Shown here: piece by piece, positions 42,552 to 50,500 of the stretch
Position numbering within the stretch: the stretch's first letter is position 1
Layout of the letters: each line of letters opens with the position of its first letter
Assembly: GCA_015063885.1 (NCBI GenBank)
Contig: SVTH01000004.1
Location: 1 to 64,000 of the forward strand
DNA length: 64,000 nt
DNA from: Oscillospiraceae bacterium
Lineage (GTDB): Bacteria > Bacillota > Clostridia > Oscillospirales > CAG-382
Direction of reading: 5' to 3'
The notes under the pieces: generated by a model
Told to the model about the DNA's origin: nothing
Databases searched by the model: none
Seen by the model: only the letters and a program-made list of their open reading frames with translations
Translations under genes and position numbers: made by a program

Positions 42552-43322
42552 TTATTCGCAACGGGTCATCAATTCCCGGGTAACGGCGGCGTAGGCGGCC
42601 GCACCCTTGCCGTGGGGCTCGTAATCCACGATGGAAAGCCCGTGGCTGGGAGCCTCGCTCATACGTACGGAGCGGGGGATAGGGGTACGGAACACCTTCC
42701 CGGGGAAGAACTTCTTGATCTCCTCCAGCACGCTCACCGTCAGATTCAGACGTCCGTCGTACATGTTCAAAAGCACGCCCAAAAGCTCCAGATGTGCGTT
42801 GTAGCGCTTGCGGATCTGCCCGATGGTGGCGTTCAGCTGTGTCAACCCCTCCAGGGAGTAGTATTCGCACAGCAGAGGGATGATCACGCCGTCGGCGGCT
42901 ACCAGGGTGTTGATGGTCACCAATCCCAAGGCGGGAGGGCAGTCGATGATGATGTAATCGTATTGCTCTCTGACCTGCTCCAGGGCGTCCTTCAAGCGGT
43001 ATTCTCTCCGTGCCTCGTCCGCCAGCTCCAGCTCCGCACCCACCAGGTCGATGCCGGAGGGCAGGAGGAACAGATTCTTGGCGCTTGTTTCCACCACCGT
43101 TTCTGCCACGGTCTTTTGGCCGATGAGCACGTCGTAAACGGTGCTCTCCAGCTCTCTTTTGGAAACGCCGATGCCGCTGGTGGCGTTGCCCTGGGGATCT
43201 GCATCCACCAGAAGCACCTTTTTACCCGCCCGTGCCAGACAGGCGGCAACGTTGACAGCCGACGTGGTTTTGCCCACTCCGCCCTTTTGGTTGGCGAAGC
43301 AAAGAATGCGGTACTTACCCAT
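42552..43322 (-). CDS. parA: ParA/Soj-type chromosome-partitioning ATPase
   Basis: A 256-residue ParA with deviant Walker A K-G-G-V-G-K-T-T (residues 13-20), Walker A' D-A-D-P-Q-G-N-A-T, and D-C-P-P-A-L-G as Walker B. It forms nucleoid-bound gradients that move ParB-parS complexes. First gene of the parAB-serS-lnt operon; the gap to parB is 20 bp. Confidence 0.95.
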   Translation of the reverse strand: MGKYRILCFANQKGGVGKTTSAVNVAACLARAGKKVLLVDADPQGNATSGIGVSKRELESTVYDVLIGQKTVAETVVETSAKNLFLLPSGIDLVGAELELADEARREYRLKDALEQVREQYDYIIIDCPPALGLVTINTLVAADGVIIPLLCEYYSLEGLTQLNATIGQIRKRYNAHLELLGVLLNMYDGRLNLTVSVLEEIKKFFPGKVFRTPIPRSVRMSEAPSHGLSIVDYEPHGKGAAAYAAVTRELMTRCE

Positions 43323-43355
43323 ATCTATAAAATCTCCAGTTTATCAATCAGTAAC

Positions 43356-43384
43356 AGTATACCTCTTCTTGCGCGGATTGTCAA
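43356..43384 (-). promoter_or_regulatory. Promoter of the parA-parB-serS-...-lnt operon
   Basis: Minus strand: TTGACA (43379-43384), 17-bp spacer, TATACT (43356-43361). No other promoter is evident before lnt, so the seven genes probably share this one. Confidence 0.75.
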
Positions 43385-43436
43385 GAAGATGGCGATAAAA
43401 TTTCATGTTTCGACACAAAAAATCCTTTCCCGCCTC

Positions 43437-43465
43437 TTGACAACCGGCAATCGGGAGATTAAAAT
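43437..43465 (+). promoter_or_regulatory. Promoter of the mechanosensitive channel gene
   Basis: TTGACA (43437-43442), 17 bp, TAAAAT (43460-43465), divergent from the parA promoter. Confidence 0.7.
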
Positions 43466-43498
43466 AAAGAAGGAAAATAAACTTTATTGGAGGTTTTT

Positions 43499-44305
43499 AT
43501 GGAAAACTTTTTGAACTCCCTTGTAAACCTTTGCGTTGACGTGGGCGGGAAGCTTATTCTGGCGGGTCTGATCCTGCTGATCGGCTTTGCCTGCGTGAAG
43601 GCATTCGTGAAATCCCTTCGCAAGAGCAAGATGGCGTCGAAGATGGATCGCACCGTGGCTTCCTTCTTCTTTAATTTCGTCAACGTCGGATTGAAGACCA
43701 TCATCGTGGTGTCCGCCATCGCTGTCATGGGCGTACCCATGGCTTCCGTGGTCACCGTGCTGGCAACCGCAGGCGCCGCAGTTGGCTTGGCAATGCAGGG
43801 CTCTCTGTCCAACCTGGCAGGCGGCCTGATGCTGCTGATCTTCAAGCCCTTCCGCGTGGACGATTACGTGGAATCCCAGGGCGTTTCCGGTACCGTAGAG
43901 GAGATCTCCATCATGTACACCGTGCTCTGCACCCCCGATAACAAGAGCATCACCCTGCCTAACGGCGCCTTGATGAACAGCACCATCACCAACTATTCCA
44001 AGAAGGACCTCCGCCGTGTGGATCTGGCGGTTACCGTTGCTTCCGAAAGCGACATCGACCGTGTCCGCGACCTGCTCACCTCCATCGCTTCCGCACATCC
44101 CATGGTGCTGAAGGAGCCCGAGCTGGCTGTGGTATACACCGGCAGAACCGAGGACGGATTGGCGTTCGTAGTCCGCGCCTGGGCCAAGAGCGGGGATTAC
44201 TGGACGGTGAACTTCGATCTGAACGAGGCTGTGAAGAAGGCCTTCGACAAGACCGGCATCCAGGTTCCCTACAAGCAGATGGACGTTCACGTTCACAACG
44301 ACTAA
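43499..44305 (+). CDS. mscS: Small-conductance mechanosensitive channel (MscS family)
   Basis: A 268-residue MscS-type channel: three membrane helices (about 15-40, 60-82, 88-112), the last being the Gly/Ala-rich pore helix (A-T-A-G-A-A-V-G-L-A-M-Q-G-S-L-S-N-L-A-G-G), then the beta domain with P-F-R-V-D-D-Y-V-E and N-G-A-L-M-N-S-T-I-T-N-Y-S, and the cytoplasmic cage. It opens under membrane tension to release osmolytes. GGAGG supports the start at 43499 over an in-frame codon 12 bp upstream. Confidence 0.95.
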   Translation: MENFLNSLVNLCVDVGGKLILAGLILLIGFACVKAFVKSLRKSKMASKMDRTVASFFFNFVNVGLKTIIVVSAIAVMGVPMASVVTVLATAGAAVGLAMQGSLSNLAGGLMLLIFKPFRVDDYVESQGVSGTVEEISIMYTVLCTPDNKSITLPNGALMNSTITNYSKKDLRRVDLAVTVASESDIDRVRDLLTSIASAHPMVLKEPELAVVYTGRTEDGLAFVVRAWAKSGDYWTVNFDLNEAVKKAFDKTGIQVPYKQMDVHVHND

Positions 44306-44320
44306 ACGACAAAAAGAAGA

Positions 44321-44344
44321 GCCGTACCTTCGGGTGCGGCTTTT
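44321..44344 (+). terminator. Terminator of mscS
   Basis: GCCGTACC-TTCG-GGTGCGGC (one G-U pair, stable UUCG tetraloop) followed by TTTT. Confidence 0.85.
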
Positions 44345-44361
44345 CATAAAAGGAAACCCTT

Positions 44362-45024
44362 ATGGAAATGAAACCCATCGCCCGTATCCGCACACCCTTT
44401 CCCACCAAATTCGGCATTCCCCGCCAAAGCGGCATCCTGGATATGCTGGAGTCCCGCATCGTCTTCGAAAAAGAATACCGCGTCAAGGACGCCCTGCGGG
44501 GCTTGGAGGACTTCTCCCACGTCTGGCTTTTGTGGGTGTTCTCCGAGGCCGTGCGGGAGGATTGGTCGCCCACGGTGCGTCCTCCCCGCCTGGGAGGGAA
44601 TACCCGCATGGGGGTGTTTGCCACCCGCTCTCCCTTTCGTCCCAACCCAATAGGACTTTCCTGCGTGAAGCTTTTGCGCATAGAGGGGAACGAGCTGGTG
44701 GTGGCAGGAGCCGATCTGATGGACGGCACGCCCATTTTGGATATCAAGCCCTACCTGCCCTTTGCGGATTGCCGCCCGGAGGCATCGGGAGGATTTGCGG
44801 AGCCCTTGCGGGAGTATGCCTTGGAGGTTTGCTTCCCGGAGGAGCTGTTTGCAAAAGTTCCCCCGCAGTACCGGGTGCCTTTGAAGGAGATCCTGGCCCA
44901 GGACCCCCGTCCCGCCTACCAGCAGGACCCCCACCGTATCTACGGCTTTCCCTTCGCAGACCTTGAGATCCGCTTCACCGTACGGGAGGGCGTTCTTACC
45001 GTCGTCGCCGTGGAGCTTCCCTAA
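44362..45024 (+). CDS. trmO: tRNA (N6-threonylcarbamoyladenosine37-N6)-methyltransferase TrmO (TsaA/VirR family)
   Basis: A 220-residue SAM-binding beta-barrel enzyme. The hallmarks are P-I-A-R-I-R-T-P-F at the N terminus, F-S-H-V-W-L-L-W-V-F, R-x-G-V-F-A-T-R-S-P-F-R-P-N-P-I-G-L-S (about 82-100) and D-G-T-P-I-L-D-I-K-P-Y. It adds the methyl group in m6t6A37 of certain tRNAs. AGGAAA precedes the start; it is 57 bp after mscS but separated by a terminator. Confidence 0.9.
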   Translation: MEMKPIARIRTPFPTKFGIPRQSGILDMLESRIVFEKEYRVKDALRGLEDFSHVWLLWVFSEAVREDWSPTVRPPRLGGNTRMGVFATRSPFRPNPIGLSCVKLLRIEGNELVVAGADLMDGTPILDIKPYLPFADCRPEASGGFAEPLREYALEVCFPEELFAKVPPQYRVPLKEILAQDPRPAYQQDPHRIYGFPFADLEIRFTVREGVLTVVAVELP

Positions 45025-45033
45025 GTCCTCTCT

Positions 45034-45157
45034 CCAAATGCGATAGCATTTGGCAGGAAAAGTTTTTCGGGGATTCTTAAGACCCATTTTTTCAAAAAGG
45101 GGTCTTAAGCGCTCTCCTCAATCAAAAAACGGCCGCTCTTTTTGAACGACCGTTTTT
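45034..45157. terminator. Cluster of terminators between trmO and the decarboxylase pump genes
   Basis: CCAAATG/CATTTGG (45034-45053), a CTTAAGACCC/GGGTCTTAAG palindrome with an A/T apex (45076-45109), and an ACGGCCGCTC/GAACGACCGT hairpin with flanking A and T runs (about 45126-45157). The last is best placed for the leftward pump operon, the first two for trmO. Confidence 0.7.
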
Positions 45158-45172
45158 GTTTTTGTATCAGAA

Positions 45173-45307
45173 TTACTGCTTCTTGGAGAAGAGGGAGTTC
45201 AGCACGTAGGTGGCAACTACGATGGCACCGATGACCACGAAGATACCAAGCATACCGTAACCCATGTTAGGCAGCATTTCCACAAATCTTTCGGGATTGA
45301 ATTCCAT
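45173..45307 (-). CDS. OadG-related small subunit (44 residues)
   Basis: AAGGAGG precedes a 44-codon ORF: a short polar start (M-E-F-N-P-E-R-F), one transmembrane helix (about residues 15-37) rich in Gly, Ile and Val, and a basic S-K-K-Q end. It lies 17 bp after the beta-subunit gene, where the gamma subunit of sodium-pump decarboxylases normally sits. This fits the OadG-related small transporter subunits, which hold the complex together at the membrane. Confidence 0.7.
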   Translation of the reverse strand: MEFNPERFVEMLPNMGYGMLGIFVVIGAIVVATYVLNSLFSKKQ

Positions 45308-45324
45308 ACGTCAAAACCTCCTTA

Positions 45325-46431
45325 TTAACCCATGAAAATGCTTAAGATCATACCGCCTGCCACAACGGAAGCGATCTGACCGGAAACGTTAACACCGATG
45401 GAGTGCATCAGCAGGAAGTTCTGAGGATCCTCCTTGAGGCCCATCTTGTGGACGATACGTCCGGACATGGGGAATGCGGAGATACCTGCCGCACCGATCA
45501 TGGGGTTGATCTTCTTCTTGAGGAACAGGTTCAAAAGCTTTGCCAGCAATACGCCGCCTGCGGTGTCGAAGATGAAGGCGAACAGACCCAGGCCGAGAAC
45601 CAGCAGAGTGGTGGGCTGGAGGAACTTGTCACCGGTCATCTGGATGGAGATGGAGATGCCCAGGAAGATGGTGACCAGGTTTGCCAGCACCTTCTGTGCG
45701 GTGTCGGAAAGGGAGTTCAGCACGCCGCACTCGCGGATCAGGTTACCGAACATCAGGAAGAATACCAGGGACGCCGCAGAGGGAGCTACCAGTGCAGCAA
45801 CCATGAAGATCACGATGGGGAAGAGGATCTTGGTGGTCTGGGAAACGGGCTTGGACTGGTTGTCCATACGGATCAGACGTTCCTTCTTGGTGGTCAACAG
45901 CTTGATCACGGGAGGCTGAATGATGGGAACCAAGGCCATGTAAGAGTAAGCCGCAACCATGATAGCGCCGCGGATGCCGGGATCGCAGTTCAGCTTGTTG
46001 GATACGGAGATGGCGGTAGGACCGTCAGCCGCACCGATGATGGCGATGGAAGCCGCTTCGTTGTCGCCGAAGAACATGGAAGCCAGACACAGGGTAAAGA
46101 AGATACCGAACTGTGCGGCCGCGCCGAAGATCATCAGCTTGGGGTTTGCAAGCAACGGGCCAAAGTCGATCATCGCACCGATACCGATGAACAGCATCAG
46201 GGGGAACAGCTCGTTGGCAATACCCGCATTGTAAAGGGTGGTGATGGCACCCTCCTCCATAATGGCATCAACGCCGGGGATGTTTACCAACAGCGTACCG
46301 AAGCCCATGGGAAGCAGAAGGGTGGGTTCCATGTCTTTCTTGATGGCGAGGAAGATGAGCACAAAGCCGATCAACCACATGACCGCCTGCTGCCAGGTGA
46401 CAGACAGTATGGTCTCATACAAAAATTCCAT
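45325..46431 (-). CDS. Sodium-pump decarboxylase beta subunit (OadB/GcdB/MmdB family)
   Basis: A 368-residue protein with about 9-10 membrane helices and the family signatures G-A-A-D-G-P-T-A-I (with the coupling Asp in helix IV), F-L-M-F-G-N-L, and N-F-L-L-M-H-S-I-G-V-N-V-S-G-Q-I near the end. It exports Na+ using energy from decarboxylation of a biotin-bound carboxyl group. No alpha or biotin-carrier subunit is in the window, so the substrate (oxaloacetate, glutaconyl- or methylmalonyl-CoA) is undetermined. AAGGAG supports the start at 46431. Confidence 0.92.
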   Translation of the reverse strand: MEFLYETILSVTWQQAVMWLIGFVLIFLAIKKDMEPTLLLPMGFGTLLVNIPGVDAIMEEGAITTLYNAGIANELFPLMLFIGIGAMIDFGPLLANPKLMIFGAAAQFGIFFTLCLASMFFGDNEAASIAIIGAADGPTAISVSNKLNCDPGIRGAIMVAAYSYMALVPIIQPPVIKLLTTKKERLIRMDNQSKPVSQTTKILFPIVIFMVAALVAPSAASLVFFLMFGNLIRECGVLNSLSDTAQKVLANLVTIFLGISISIQMTGDKFLQPTTLLVLGLGLFAFIFDTAGGVLLAKLLNLFLKKKINPMIGAAGISAFPMSGRIVHKMGLKEDPQNFLLMHSIGVNVSGQIASVVAGGMILSIFMG

Positions 46432-46471
46432 TTGTTTCTCCTTGTTTTTTTCATTTATTTTATACCCGGTT

Positions 46472-46500
46472 ATTTTAGCATATTTGAAAAAAACTGTCAA
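46472..46500 (-). promoter_or_regulatory. Promoter of the decarboxylase pump operon
   Basis: Minus strand: TTGACA (46495-46500), 17-bp spacer, TAAAAT (46472-46477). Confidence 0.7.
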
Positions 46501-46637
46501 TAGATAGTACAAAAAATCAAGAAAATCGCCAACCCGCAAAAAACGTAACGGACACGGCGGTTTTCCTTTGGAGAATTCCGCTATAGGCGGTCAAGAAACG
46601 GCAAAGAAACCTTTTTGTGCCCCTTTCGGAATATTGC

Positions 46638-46666
46638 TTGACGGACAAGGAAAAATTTGCTATACT
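46638..46666 (+). promoter_or_regulatory. Promoter of the tldD-tldE operon
   Basis: TTGACG (46638-46643), 17 bp, TATACT (46661-46666), 33 nt before the ATG. The gap 46501-46637 shows nothing else. Confidence 0.7.
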
Positions 46667-46699
46667 GTGGCAGAAACATACAGAAAGGAACACCGTTTT

Positions 46700-48034
46700 A
46701 TGATCTTCAATCCTTTATATTACGCGGACGTCCGGGTGGAAGACCGCTTCTCCACCACGGTCCGCATCTTCAATGGGATGCTCCAGGAAGCCAAGGTCCG
46801 TACGGAGACCCGCGCCTTCCTGCGGGTGTTCGACGGCGAAATGTGGTATTACGCATCCACCACCGATCTGTCCCGCGTGCAAGAGACCCTGGACGAGCTG
46901 TACGCCATTGCCAAGCCCAATGAGCATATTGCCCATCACCCCGTGGTGAAGAATTTTCAGCGCAATCGGGACACCCTCTCCGTGTTTGCGGGGAGCTCCG
47001 TCCGTGATATCTCCCTGGAGGAAAAACGGGAGTTCCTGGCTTCCTTACTGCCTCTTTTGGCGGCGGATCCCTGTATGGCGATGCCCGCGGGCGTATACCT
47101 GGACCGCAACAGCCTGTATACCTTTACCTCCTCTTTGGGCGCCGAGATCAGATTCGATTACCAGACCTGCGGCGTAGTGCTGAGCTGTGACATGGTGGAA
47201 GGGGAAAAGAAGTTCTCCGCCAGCTGGCAGAAGGGCGCCACCCGTTACAAGGAGCTGAAGGGCTTGGAGCAGGAGATCGCCGCCGAGATGGCGGAGCAGG
47301 TCGCCTTTATGAAGCGTTCCGTTCCCGTCGTCCCCGGAGAGTACCCCGTGGTGCTGTCTCCCCAGGCGGCAGGGGTGTTTGCCCACGAGTCCTTCGGTCA
47401 TAAGTCCGAATCCGATTTTATGCTTTCCGACGAGAGCATGAAGGCAGAGTGGGCGATCGGCAAAGAGGTGGGCTCTCCCATCCTTTCCATCGCGGAATAC
47501 GGAGAGATCCTCGGCTCCGGCTACGTTCCCTACGACGACGAGGGCACCAAGGCAAGGAAGAACTACCTCATCAAGGACGGTAAGCTGGCAGGCAGACTTC
47601 ACAGCGTTCTCACCGCCACCGTCCTGGAGGAAGAGCCTACCGGCAACGCCCGCGCAAAGGATTGCACCTTCGAGCCCATCGTCCGTATGACCAATACCTA
47701 CATCGAGCCGGGGGATTGCACCTTCGAGGAGCTTCTGGCGCCCATCAAAAAGGGCTATTATATCAAGTCCATCAATCACGGCTCGGGCATGAGCACCTTT
47801 ACCATCGCGCCCGACGTCGCCTACGAGATCGTGGACGGCAAGCTGGGCTCCCCCGTGCAGATCTCCGTGGTCACCGGAAACGTGTTTGAGACCCTTGGGC
47901 TTATCGACGGACTTTCCAAGGAGCTGACCATGCTGTCCTTCGTCACCGGCGGATGCGGCAAAATGGAACAGCATCCTCTTCCCGTGGGATTCGGCGGACC
48001 CTACGTCCGTGTCTCCCGCATGAAAGTACAGTGA
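46700..48034 (+). CDS. tldD: TldD-like metalloprotease subunit
   Basis: A 444-residue TldD/PmbA-family protein with the zinc motif H-E-S-F-G-H (H229, E230, H234), then G-Y-V-P-Y-D-D-E-G and R-M-T-N-T-Y-I-E-P-G in the family positions. TldD is the catalytic half of a heterodimer that cleaves unfolded peptides, RiPP leaders and antitoxins. The reading frame extends upstream, but the promoter and AAAGGAA place the start at 46700. The partner gene follows after 14 bp. Confidence 0.9.
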   Translation: MIFNPLYYADVRVEDRFSTTVRIFNGMLQEAKVRTETRAFLRVFDGEMWYYASTTDLSRVQETLDELYAIAKPNEHIAHHPVVKNFQRNRDTLSVFAGSSVRDISLEEKREFLASLLPLLAADPCMAMPAGVYLDRNSLYTFTSSLGAEIRFDYQTCGVVLSCDMVEGEKKFSASWQKGATRYKELKGLEQEIAAEMAEQVAFMKRSVPVVPGEYPVVLSPQAAGVFAHESFGHKSESDFMLSDESMKAEWAIGKEVGSPILSIAEYGEILGSGYVPYDDEGTKARKNYLIKDGKLAGRLHSVLTATVLEEEPTGNARAKDCTFEPIVRMTNTYIEPGDCTFEELLAPIKKGYYIKSINHGSGMSTFTIAPDVAYEIVDGKLGSPVQISVVTGNVFETLGLIDGLSKELTMLSFVTGGCGKMEQHPLPVGFGGPYVRVSRMKVQ

Positions 48035-48048
48035 TCAGGAGGTTACAG

Positions 48049-49266
48049 ATGGAAAAAGAATTACTCACGACCACCACAGGCTCCGTTACCTTGAACGTCA
48101 CCGCAGGCAAGATCGATTCCTACCGCCGCAAGGACGAGACCCAGAACACCGTCCGCGTCTACGAGGACGGCAAGATCGGCGTAGCAGGCTCCTTGGGAGA
48201 TGCGGATTGGGAAGCCCTCACCGCCGCCGCTGTGGAAGCCTTATCCAACGGCATTACCTATCCCTGCAACCTGGAAGCCAATCAAGGGGAGCTGGACACC
48301 TCCTGCGGGATCCTCTCCGGAGAGGAATTCCTCCCTGCCATGCAGCGCCTGCTGGATCGTATCACTGCAGAATGCCCCCGCTTCGGCATCAGCAATAAGA
48401 TACAGCTTGCCCGGTTCACCACCACCTACCAAAACAGCAAGGGCGCTTCCCTGAAGGCAAGCGACGCCTATCTGCTGCTGTCCCTGGTCTTCCAGAACAA
48501 AGGGGCAGGCAACCTGTACGACTGTGCCTACGGTGCACAGCTGAGAGCCTACGACGAGGATGCCGTGGTGGCAGACTGCAAAAAGCTTCACGACGCCTTT
48601 TACACCGACGTGGATATCGAAGCGGGAGAATACCCCGTGCTTTGCGGCTTCTTCGACGTGTTGGGCTCCGCCATCCAGCATTTGGTAGCGGAAATGTACG
48701 TTTCCGGCGCCTCGCTCTTCAGCGGAAAGCTGGGGCAGCAGGTGGCAAACGCAGCCTTTTCCCTTTACGACGACCGCGATCCCCGCACCAACCCCGGCTC
48801 CTGCTTTTTTGACGACGAGGGGCAAGTGGCTCCCGATTACCGCCAGCCCATCATCAAAAACGGCGTGCTGACCAACCTGCTGGTGACCAAGAACACCGCC
48901 GCCATGTTCGGCTTGCCCCCTGCGGCGACCTCCGGCGCGGCGTACGACGGCGTTCCCTCCCTCACCCTCAGCGGCTTCCGCATGGATCAGACTCATGCTT
49001 CCGTGGCAGAGCTGACGAAAGGGAAGTCCATCCTGGTGCTCATTGCCTCCGGCGGCGACATGACTCCCGACGGACATTACGCTACCCCCGTTCAGCTGGC
49101 TTACCTGGTGGAGGACGGCGAGATCAAGGGCAGACTTCCCGAGCTCAATATTGCGGGGGACTTCTTCGACCTCATCGGCGATCGCTACCTGGGCTCCGCT
49201 CCCAACACCCTGCTTCCCTCCATGAGGGACAGCTTTATGGCTTGTAAGATGCAGGTAACCAAATAA
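48049..49266 (+). CDS. tldE: TldE/PmbA-like partner of TldD
   Basis: A 405-residue PmbA/TldE-type protein without the H-E-x-x-x-H motif, as expected for the non-catalytic partner. The family region D-D-E-G-x-V-A-P-D-Y, I-K-N-G-V-L-T-N-L-L-V-T-K and G-D-F-F-D-L-I-G are visible in the C-terminal half. AGGAGG (48037-48042) sets the start at 48049. In E. coli the pair matures microcin B17, so its presence could serve peptide processing here. No obvious precursor peptide lies beside it. Confidence 0.88.
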   Translation: MEKELLTTTTGSVTLNVTAGKIDSYRRKDETQNTVRVYEDGKIGVAGSLGDADWEALTAAAVEALSNGITYPCNLEANQGELDTSCGILSGEEFLPAMQRLLDRITAECPRFGISNKIQLARFTTTYQNSKGASLKASDAYLLLSLVFQNKGAGNLYDCAYGAQLRAYDEDAVVADCKKLHDAFYTDVDIEAGEYPVLCGFFDVLGSAIQHLVAEMYVSGASLFSGKLGQQVANAAFSLYDDRDPRTNPGSCFFDDEGQVAPDYRQPIIKNGVLTNLLVTKNTAAMFGLPPAATSGAAYDGVPSLTLSGFRMDQTHASVAELTKGKSILVLIASGGDMTPDGHYATPVQLAYLVEDGEIKGRLPELNIAGDFFDLIGDRYLGSAPNTLLPSMRDSFMACKMQVTK

Positions 49267-49300
49267 ACTCTCTTCTTCCCGCAAAAAACGGGAGAAAGTG

Positions 49301-49337
49301 CGAGAGGGAGCCTTTTTGCTTCAAAGGCTCCCTCTCG
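49301..49337. terminator. Bidirectional terminator
   Basis: Perfect 15-bp stem CGAGAGGGAGCCTTT/AAAGGCTCCCTCTCG with a 7-nt loop and T tails on both strands, between the convergent tldE and PTS-permease genes. Confidence 0.9.
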
Positions 49338-49353
49338 TTTCTTTTATGTATTT

Positions 49354-50469
49354 TTACGCGTTGATCTTCATGTCCCCCGTCTCGATCCAGCCAAGCTTTC
49401 GGAAGAGCTCGTTGAACAGGAAGGAGAACACCCCGGGCAACACCACGCAGACCAGCACCAGACCGATCCACATGGAAGCGTCCGGGTTGGGAGTGGCGTC
49501 GATCACGCCGATGGGTCCCACCAGACCGCAGGTGCCCATGCCCGCCGCAACGCCCTTGCATTGCAGCCCAAAGACCATGGTGGAGATCGGTCCCGTCACA
49601 GCGGCGGCCAAGGTAGGCGCCAGCCAGATCACGGGCTTCTTCACGATGTTGCCCATCTGAAGCATGGAGGTTCCCAACCCCTGGGAGACCACGCCGCCCC
49701 AGCGGTTTTCGCGGAAGCTGACCACCGCAAAGCCCACCATCTGCGCGCAACAGCCCGCCACGCAGGCACCGCCCGCCAAAAGGAAGCCTTCCGCCGTACC
49801 GTTGGCAAGCGCCACCTCATAAGCCGCGTCGGAGAAGATCATGGCACAGATGGCCGCGCTGGAAATGGGCAGGGTCAGCACCACACCCATCACCACGGAA
49901 AGCACGATGCCCATGAGCAAGGGCTGGAAGGTAGTGGCAAAGGATACGAAGGTGCCTAAGTAATACATGACGTAAGAAACCAAAGGACACAGCGCCCAGC
50001 TTGCCAGAAAGCCTGCAAGCAAGGTCACCACGGGGGTCACCAGAATGTCCACCTTGGTCTTCTTGGACACCAAGCGTCCCACCTCACAGGCAAAGATCAC
50101 CGCAAAGAACGCCCCTGCGGGACCTGCCGCGTAGAACACGCCGGAGCCGTCGCCTGCGGTCACCGCCCAGCGGAGCAGTCCGCCGCTTTCGCCGATCACG
50201 GCACCCATGGCGTTGGACATGGCACCCACCGCACCACAGGAGAACATCACCAGGGGATGGGCCTCCAGCCGATGGGCAATGGCGACGCCGATGGCCGCAC
50301 CGGTTGCGCCCTTTGCAAAGGTGGCAATGGTGTTCAGCAGCTCAAGCCCTGTGTACTTGTACACCGTGCCGAAGATGGTGCCGATGAGCAGGGATGCAAA
50401 CAGTCCCAGCGCCATGGCACCCATGGCGTCGATGAAGTAACGGTTCAGATACTTTTTCAGAGTTTTCAA
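49354..50469 (-). CDS. PfoR-like PTS EIIC-family membrane protein
   Basis: A 371-residue protein with about nine hydrophobic segments, of the PTS_EIIC_2/PfoR family: I-D-A-M-G-A-M-A-L-G-L-F-A-S near the start, G-A-x-G-A-M-S-N-A-M-G-A-V-I-G-E-S-G-G, and a repeated G-P-I-G-V-I-D-A-T-P segment near the end. No EIIA or EIIB domain is attached, so it may not be a phosphotransferase permease in the strict sense. Start: a TTG at 50469 preceded by AGAAGG was preferred, because the longer frame overlaps the intergenic region. 31 bp after ldhA. Confidence 0.78.
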   Translation of the reverse strand: MKTLKKYLNRYFIDAMGAMALGLFASLLIGTIFGTVYKYTGLELLNTIATFAKGATGAAIGVAIAHRLEAHPLVMFSCGAVGAMSNAMGAVIGESGGLLRWAVTAGDGSGVFYAAGPAGAFFAVIFACEVGRLVSKKTKVDILVTPVVTLLAGFLASWALCPLVSYVMYYLGTFVSFATTFQPLLMGIVLSVVMGVVLTLPISSAAICAMIFSDAAYEVALANGTAEGFLLAGGACVAGCCAQMVGFAVVSFRENRWGGVVSQGLGTSMLQMGNIVKKPVIWLAPTLAAAVTGPISTMVFGLQCKGVAAGMGTCGLVGPIGVIDATPNPDASMWIGLVLVCVVLPGVFSFLFNELFRKLGWIETGDMKINA

Positions 50470-50500
50470 GAAAATGCGCCTTCTTTCGGAAAGAAAAATA

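Noticed and set aside
42532..42870. A longer ParB with about 110 extra N-terminal residues
   Set aside because: That extension is the parA gene read in another frame; the conserved ParB N terminus starts at 42531.
41614..43500. parS sites or a replication origin near parAB
   Set aside because: No TGTTTCACGTGAAACA-like palindrome and no DnaA-box cluster were found; the neighbours are not the usual dnaA, rnpA or gidA/B genes.
46700..49266. TldD/TldE pair as part of a microcin cluster
   Set aside because: No precursor peptide, cyclodehydratase or exporter gene lies next to it; the pair is widespread as a general peptide protease.
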